NCBI GenBank assembly: GCA_945920215.1
Contig: CAMEJM010000001.1
Location: 148,142 to 212,141, forward strand
DNA: 64,000 bases
Direction of reading: 5' to 3'
DNA from: an uncultured bacterium
GTDB lineage: Bacteria; Bacillota; Clostridia; Oscillospirales; CAG-272
This document shows positions 60,155 to 64,000 of this stretch, in pieces. The translations under genes and the position numbers were made by a program. Numbering within the stretch: the stretch's first letter is position 1; every line of letters starts with the position of its first letter. The notes beneath the pieces were generated by a model. The model was given only the letters and a program-made list of their open reading frames with translations. It did not search any database and was not told the origin of the DNA.

Positions 60155-60940
60155 TCAGCAGTAGCGCCTCCCGCGGCAAATCTTGCTTTGGATAGCCAAG
60201 CAAATAAAGCCGAGAAGCACGCCGACGATCAGCCATGCGTTGATACCGTTAAAACGAAGCGCTGTGTTGAGATCGATCGGGAATCGTCCGGCAGAGCCGA
60301 AAAGCAGATTGATAAGAGCAAACGAACCGCCGAAAGCAGTCGCATAGATGAACAGATACTTCATTGCGTACATCGAAATAATGAATGCGACAATCAGGAC
60401 GCCAACCAAAAAGAGAGTATGGTCGGTGTAACGCGAAAGAATGACAGTTACGGCAAACGAAATCAGAGCAGCCATACCGACGCGGCGCAATAAGAACGCA
60501 AGCAAAACGCCGGCAAGAGAAAATATTGCGGCGGCAACCCAACGGAGCACGGGAGCCAGCGTTGCGATCCAAGCCGGAGCATTCACCCAAGCAAGCAAAA
60601 AATCATAAACCGCAAACCCGGCGGCAAAGCCAAAGAGTGCGCCGCAAAGGATACTGATGGGGCGGTATATACGGTATCCAAATACTGCCACGAGCGTCAG
60701 AATGATCGCTATCGGTAAGAACCCCCATGAAGCGAAAAAGCCAAGATGAGAAAAAGCCGCGCAATAATACTCATATAGAGTATGGAAAGCTTTTGAAACG
60801 AGGGAGAAGAAGTTCATCGCGACCTCACCGGCTTCTGCTGTCACCTGTAAGAGATACGCAGGCGTTTCAGCGGAAACCGAAATGCCGAGCACCGCAAGCA
60901 GGCAAGCAACGCACAGGCAAGTTAGCAAGCACTTTTTCAT
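60155..60940 (-). CDS. Multi-TM protein (DUF4203/TM7S3-like)
   Basis: Signal-like N-terminus, YRIYRPISILCGALFGFAAGFAVYDFLL and several TM helices. Confidence 0.55.
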   Translation of the reverse strand: MKKCLLTCLCVACLLAVLGISVSAETPAYLLQVTAEAGEVAMNFFSLVSKAFHTLYEYYCAAFSHLGFFASWGFLPIAIILTLVAVFGYRIYRPISILCGALFGFAAGFAVYDFLLAWVNAPAWIATLAPVLRWVAAAIFSLAGVLLAFLLRRVGMAALISFAVTVILSRYTDHTLFLVGVLIVAFIISMYAMKYLFIYATAFGGSFALINLLFGSAGRFPIDLNTALRFNGINAWLIVGVLLGFICLAIQSKICRGRRYC

Positions 60941-61356
60941 ATTTGAAACAGTTTGTCCTCCTCACAGGAAAGGGCAGGCATGGCTCGTCCTCTCCTTGCA
61001 TTACGGTCATTCTATCACATTCCATGTCAAAAATCAATACATTTCATCTCTTAGCATCCCTTTTTTCATCACCACTTTTTGACAAAAACAGTGTTTTTTG
61101 CAAAAACCCCTTGATTTTTCGCAAAAAATCGGAGCAAAAAGACATTTTAAATAAAAAATTAAAAAGATATCATGATTTTTTCATTTGTAAAATGTGTATA
61201 TAATTATTTACATTCAAAATCATGTAAATTATTATTTACATATTATGTTAAAACGAAATGAACAAATTTGAAACGGTTTGTGTCGGGAGATAACCCCCTC
61301 TGAATTGACTCTATTTTGCCGGATATGAAGCATCAAAACGAATTTCGGAATACATA

Positions 61357-61385
61357 TTGATTTAGGGTCTCCATATTGCTATAAT
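61357..61385 (+). promoter_or_regulatory. Promoter for the AI-2E family gene
   Basis: TTGATT (61357-61362), 17 bp, TATAAT (61380-61385). Confidence 0.75.
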
Positions 61386-61454
61386 AATAGTATAAACTAA
61401 CGGTTGCGCCGAAAACCGACTGCCCCCCGGCGTGATACTGATTTGGAGGAAAGC

Positions 61455-62999
61455 ATGAAAAACCCGCTTTCACCGCGTTATCGCCAGATAATGCGTATGA
61501 TTCTGATTGTCATTGCCGTTGCTCTGCTGGCGTATTTTCTGCTGATACATCTTGCTGACATTGGTCATGGCATTTCGACGTTTTTCAGCATCATCGCCCC
61601 CTTTTTGGCGGGTTCTCTGATTGCTTTCATTCTGAAACCGATCTGTAACAGCCTTGACATCCACCTCGGCAATCTGTTTGTCAAGCGTGTCTTTCGCAAG
61701 CGGATCGCTGCCGGCAGAACAACGGAAAAACGCGCACGCAGCTTTGCCGAAAAGGTCAGCATCCTGATAGCCATGCTTGTGTTCGCCCTCATCCTGTTCG
61801 GAGTGGTGATGCTGGTAGTGCCTTCCGTGATCGATTCTCTCTTCATTCTCAAGGACTCGGTACCCGCGTACTTGCAGCAATTCAACAATTGGATGGAGAC
61901 TTTGAACCGTCCCGAAAGCCCGGTTGCTTCTTTCATTTACCGTTCCTATCAGACCATTATCAAGAGTATCACCGAAGCCTCCGGTTCTTTTGTTGAAAAT
62001 CTATTAAAGAACTATATGAGCATTATCACCACTGCCGGTACGGTGATTTCCTTTGTTCTTAATTTTTTGGTGGATATTCTGGTCACGGTTGTGTCTGCGG
62101 TCTATATCCTATACAACCGCAAACGCTTTGCCGCACAGGCAACTCTGATTGTACGCGCGACTTTCAAAAAGAGCATAGCAGATTGGCTGATTAAAGAAGC
62201 GCAGTTTACGAACCGCAAGTTTTCCGAGTTCTTCACCGGCAAAATGATCGACTCTTTCATTGTGGGCTGTATTCTTTATATCGTCATGATGATCGTTCAT
62301 ATTCCGAGCGCCCCGTTGATTGCCGTATTCATGGCGTTCTGCAACATGATTCCTTTCTTCGGACCTTACATCGGCGCTTTTCCCTCCATGCTGATCGTTC
62401 TGATGGCAGATACCGCCCACCCCATCAACGTGCTTTATTTCCTGATCATTGTGGTGGTTGTACAGCAGCTTGACGGCAATATCCTTGATCCTTATATTGT
62501 CGGCGACAACGTAGGTTTGTCCAGTTTTTGGGTTTTGTTTGCGGTCATGCTGTTCGGCGACTTGTTTGGATTTGTCGGTCTTCTGCTCGGCGTGCCGCTG
62601 TTTGCGGTCCTCTACGATTTGGTACGTCAATTGGTCAATTACGGGTTAAAACGGCGCGGCGAAGAACAATTAATGACGAACTATAACTATATATATCACA
62701 ATCCGGATGAGGAGCGGGACGCAAGGAAAAAACGTGCCGCCGCCATCAAAGCCTCCAGAAAAGCTACGCGCGCCAAAGAAAGTGCCGAGCGTCAAGAGGC
62801 ACTGGAACGCGAGCTCGCAGTCGCGCAGGCAACGGCGCAAGCCCGTGCGGAAGCGCAAGCCGAAGCTGAGGCAAAAGAGCAAGCGCAAGCCGAACAGGCA
62901 TCCGATCAGACTGCCGGCGCCGCAACGCAGGCGGCCGAACAGACGAAAACAGATACTGCCGCAGAGCAGGAAGCATCGTCTTCCACCCAACAGAAATAA
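61455..62999 (+). CDS. AI-2E family transporter
   Basis: Eight-TM AI-2E pattern: NMIPFFGPYIGAFPSMLIVL, QQLDGNILDPYIVGDNVGLSSFWVLFAVMLFGDLFGFVGLLLGVPLFAVLYDL; Ala/Gln/Glu-rich tail. Confidence 0.9.
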   Translation: MKNPLSPRYRQIMRMILIVIAVALLAYFLLIHLADIGHGISTFFSIIAPFLAGSLIAFILKPICNSLDIHLGNLFVKRVFRKRIAAGRTTEKRARSFAEKVSILIAMLVFALILFGVVMLVVPSVIDSLFILKDSVPAYLQQFNNWMETLNRPESPVASFIYRSYQTIIKSITEASGSFVENLLKNYMSIITTAGTVISFVLNFLVDILVTVVSAVYILYNRKRFAAQATLIVRATFKKSIADWLIKEAQFTNRKFSEFFTGKMIDSFIVGCILYIVMMIVHIPSAPLIAVFMAFCNMIPFFGPYIGAFPSMLIVLMADTAHPINVLYFLIIVVVVQQLDGNILDPYIVGDNVGLSSFWVLFAVMLFGDLFGFVGLLLGVPLFAVLYDLVRQLVNYGLKRRGEEQLMTNYNYIYHNPDEERDARKKRAAAIKASRKATRAKESAERQEALERELAVAQATAQARAEAQAEAEAKEQAQAEQASDQTAGAATQAAEQTKTDTAAEQEASSSTQQK

Positions 63000-63152
63000 T
63001 TAAGTGATTCAAACCCTATCTTGATTTGACGAAAATCAATGATTCCCCATCTGCTTCTATCCGCTTGAAATGAAGTGTTCCCTTACGGACAAAACGAAAT
63101 TTGCTTTGCGGAGCAAACACAGGTTGGGGGATAGGAGCCACTTGGATTCATA

Positions 63153-63180
63153 GAGGGGATGTATTTATCCCCTCTTTTTT
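63153..63180 (+). terminator. Terminator 21 nt upstream of the DUF5714 start codon
   Basis: GAGGGGAT-gtattt-ATCCCCTC-TTTTTT. Confidence 0.85.
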
Positions 63181-63201
63181 GACCGATCGGAGTACAATAT
63201 T

Positions 63202-63894
63202 ATGAAAGAGGAATGTTTCATCTGCAAAGCGCCGCTTGAATACCTGACTGAAGATATCCGGATGGAGTGTGCGATTTGCCATAAAAAAGAGTTCAGCAAA
63301 ACCCGCTGTGTAGGCGGGCACTATGTTTGCAACGAATGTCATACGCAGGGGATCGACAGCATTTTCAGCATATGTCTCGCGGAGACATCCAAGGATCCAA
63401 TCGAAATCATGAATCAAATGATGCGTCTTCCATTCTGTCATATGCACGGTCCGGAGCATCACATCATGGTAGGTGCGGCGCTGCTTACCGCATACAAGAA
63501 TGCCGGTGGGGATATTGACCTTGAAAAGGCGCTTATGGAAATGCGCAATCGCGGGAGAAGCGTTCCGGGAGGCGCCTGCGGCTTTTGGGGCGCGTGCGGT
63601 GCCGGCGTCAGTACGGGAATGTTTCTTTCTATTATTACCGGTTCCACGCCGCTCACAGATGAGCCTTTTGCTCTTTCCAACCGTATGACGGCAAAATCCC
63701 TGAATGCAATCGGGGAAGTTGGCGGTCCCCGCTGTTGCAAACGGGATTCTTTTCTTTCCATCATACAGGCGGTTGAATTTGTAAACGAAAACCTTGGCGT
63801 GAAAATGGAAATCGGAGATGTTGTTTGTGGCTTTTCAAACCAAAACAACCAGTGTATCGGTAAGCGATGCCCTTTTTCCAAGTCAAACCATTGA
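63202..63894 (+). CDS. DUF5714 domain-containing protein
   Basis: CFICKAPLEYLTEDIRMECAICHKKEFSKTRCVGGHYVCNECHTQGID; Cys-rich, GRSVPGGACGFWGACGAGVSTG. Confidence 0.8.
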   Translation: MKEECFICKAPLEYLTEDIRMECAICHKKEFSKTRCVGGHYVCNECHTQGIDSIFSICLAETSKDPIEIMNQMMRLPFCHMHGPEHHIMVGAALLTAYKNAGGDIDLEKALMEMRNRGRSVPGGACGFWGACGAGVSTGMFLSIITGSTPLTDEPFALSNRMTAKSLNAIGEVGGPRCCKRDSFLSIIQAVEFVNENLGVKMEIGDVVCGFSNQNNQCIGKRCPFSKSNH

Positions 63895-64000
63895 AAAGTT
63901 CTATCCGAACTGCGGGATTAAAATGCAATGAATGAGTCAGTCCCGCGCAATAAATATCCACCCGCCAAGCGGGTGGTATTTCATTTTCGGGCAAAGCCCT

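Overview
The window is a GC-rich chromosomal segment from a low-GC-type Gram-positive (Clostridia-like) lineage. Taxonomy is inferred from gene content (T-box, PyrR, YnzC/DUF896, SpoIVFB-like M50, CotH), not tested. It carries about 40 confident CDSs. Housekeeping genes include an FtsK/SpoIIIE translocase, 5-FTHF cyclo-ligase, TtcA-like enzyme, ligA, proS, murA, yajC, queH, pyrR and uraA. Transport genes include potABCD, a TrpXYZ-like ABC importer, two ABC exporters in tandem, a CLC channel and a CPA2-type antiporter. Accessory and surface genes include a cytoplasmic/lipoprotein pair of clan GH-A-like hydrolases, two tandem lamin-tail/CotH lipoproteins and two tandem giant GLUG/MBG-like surface proteins. 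Regulatory RNAs readable from sequence are a T-box whose specifier (UAC) and acceptor-binding bulge (UGGU) both suggest tRNA-Tyr, a PyrR attenuator before uraA, and a probable attenuator before a DUF5714 gene. The most unusual signal is a dispersed family of non-coding hairpin-array elements with three main copies (10511-10819, 13082-13596, 57612-57880). Each copy has a 34-bp cap palindrome, followed by AACTATATTTGCC and then an array of short hairpins joined by GTGATATTT/AAATATCTC linkers. Stems covary within and between copies, and four units in copy 2 have an exact 21-bp period. No tRNA, rRNA, CRISPR array, transposase or prophage was recognised.
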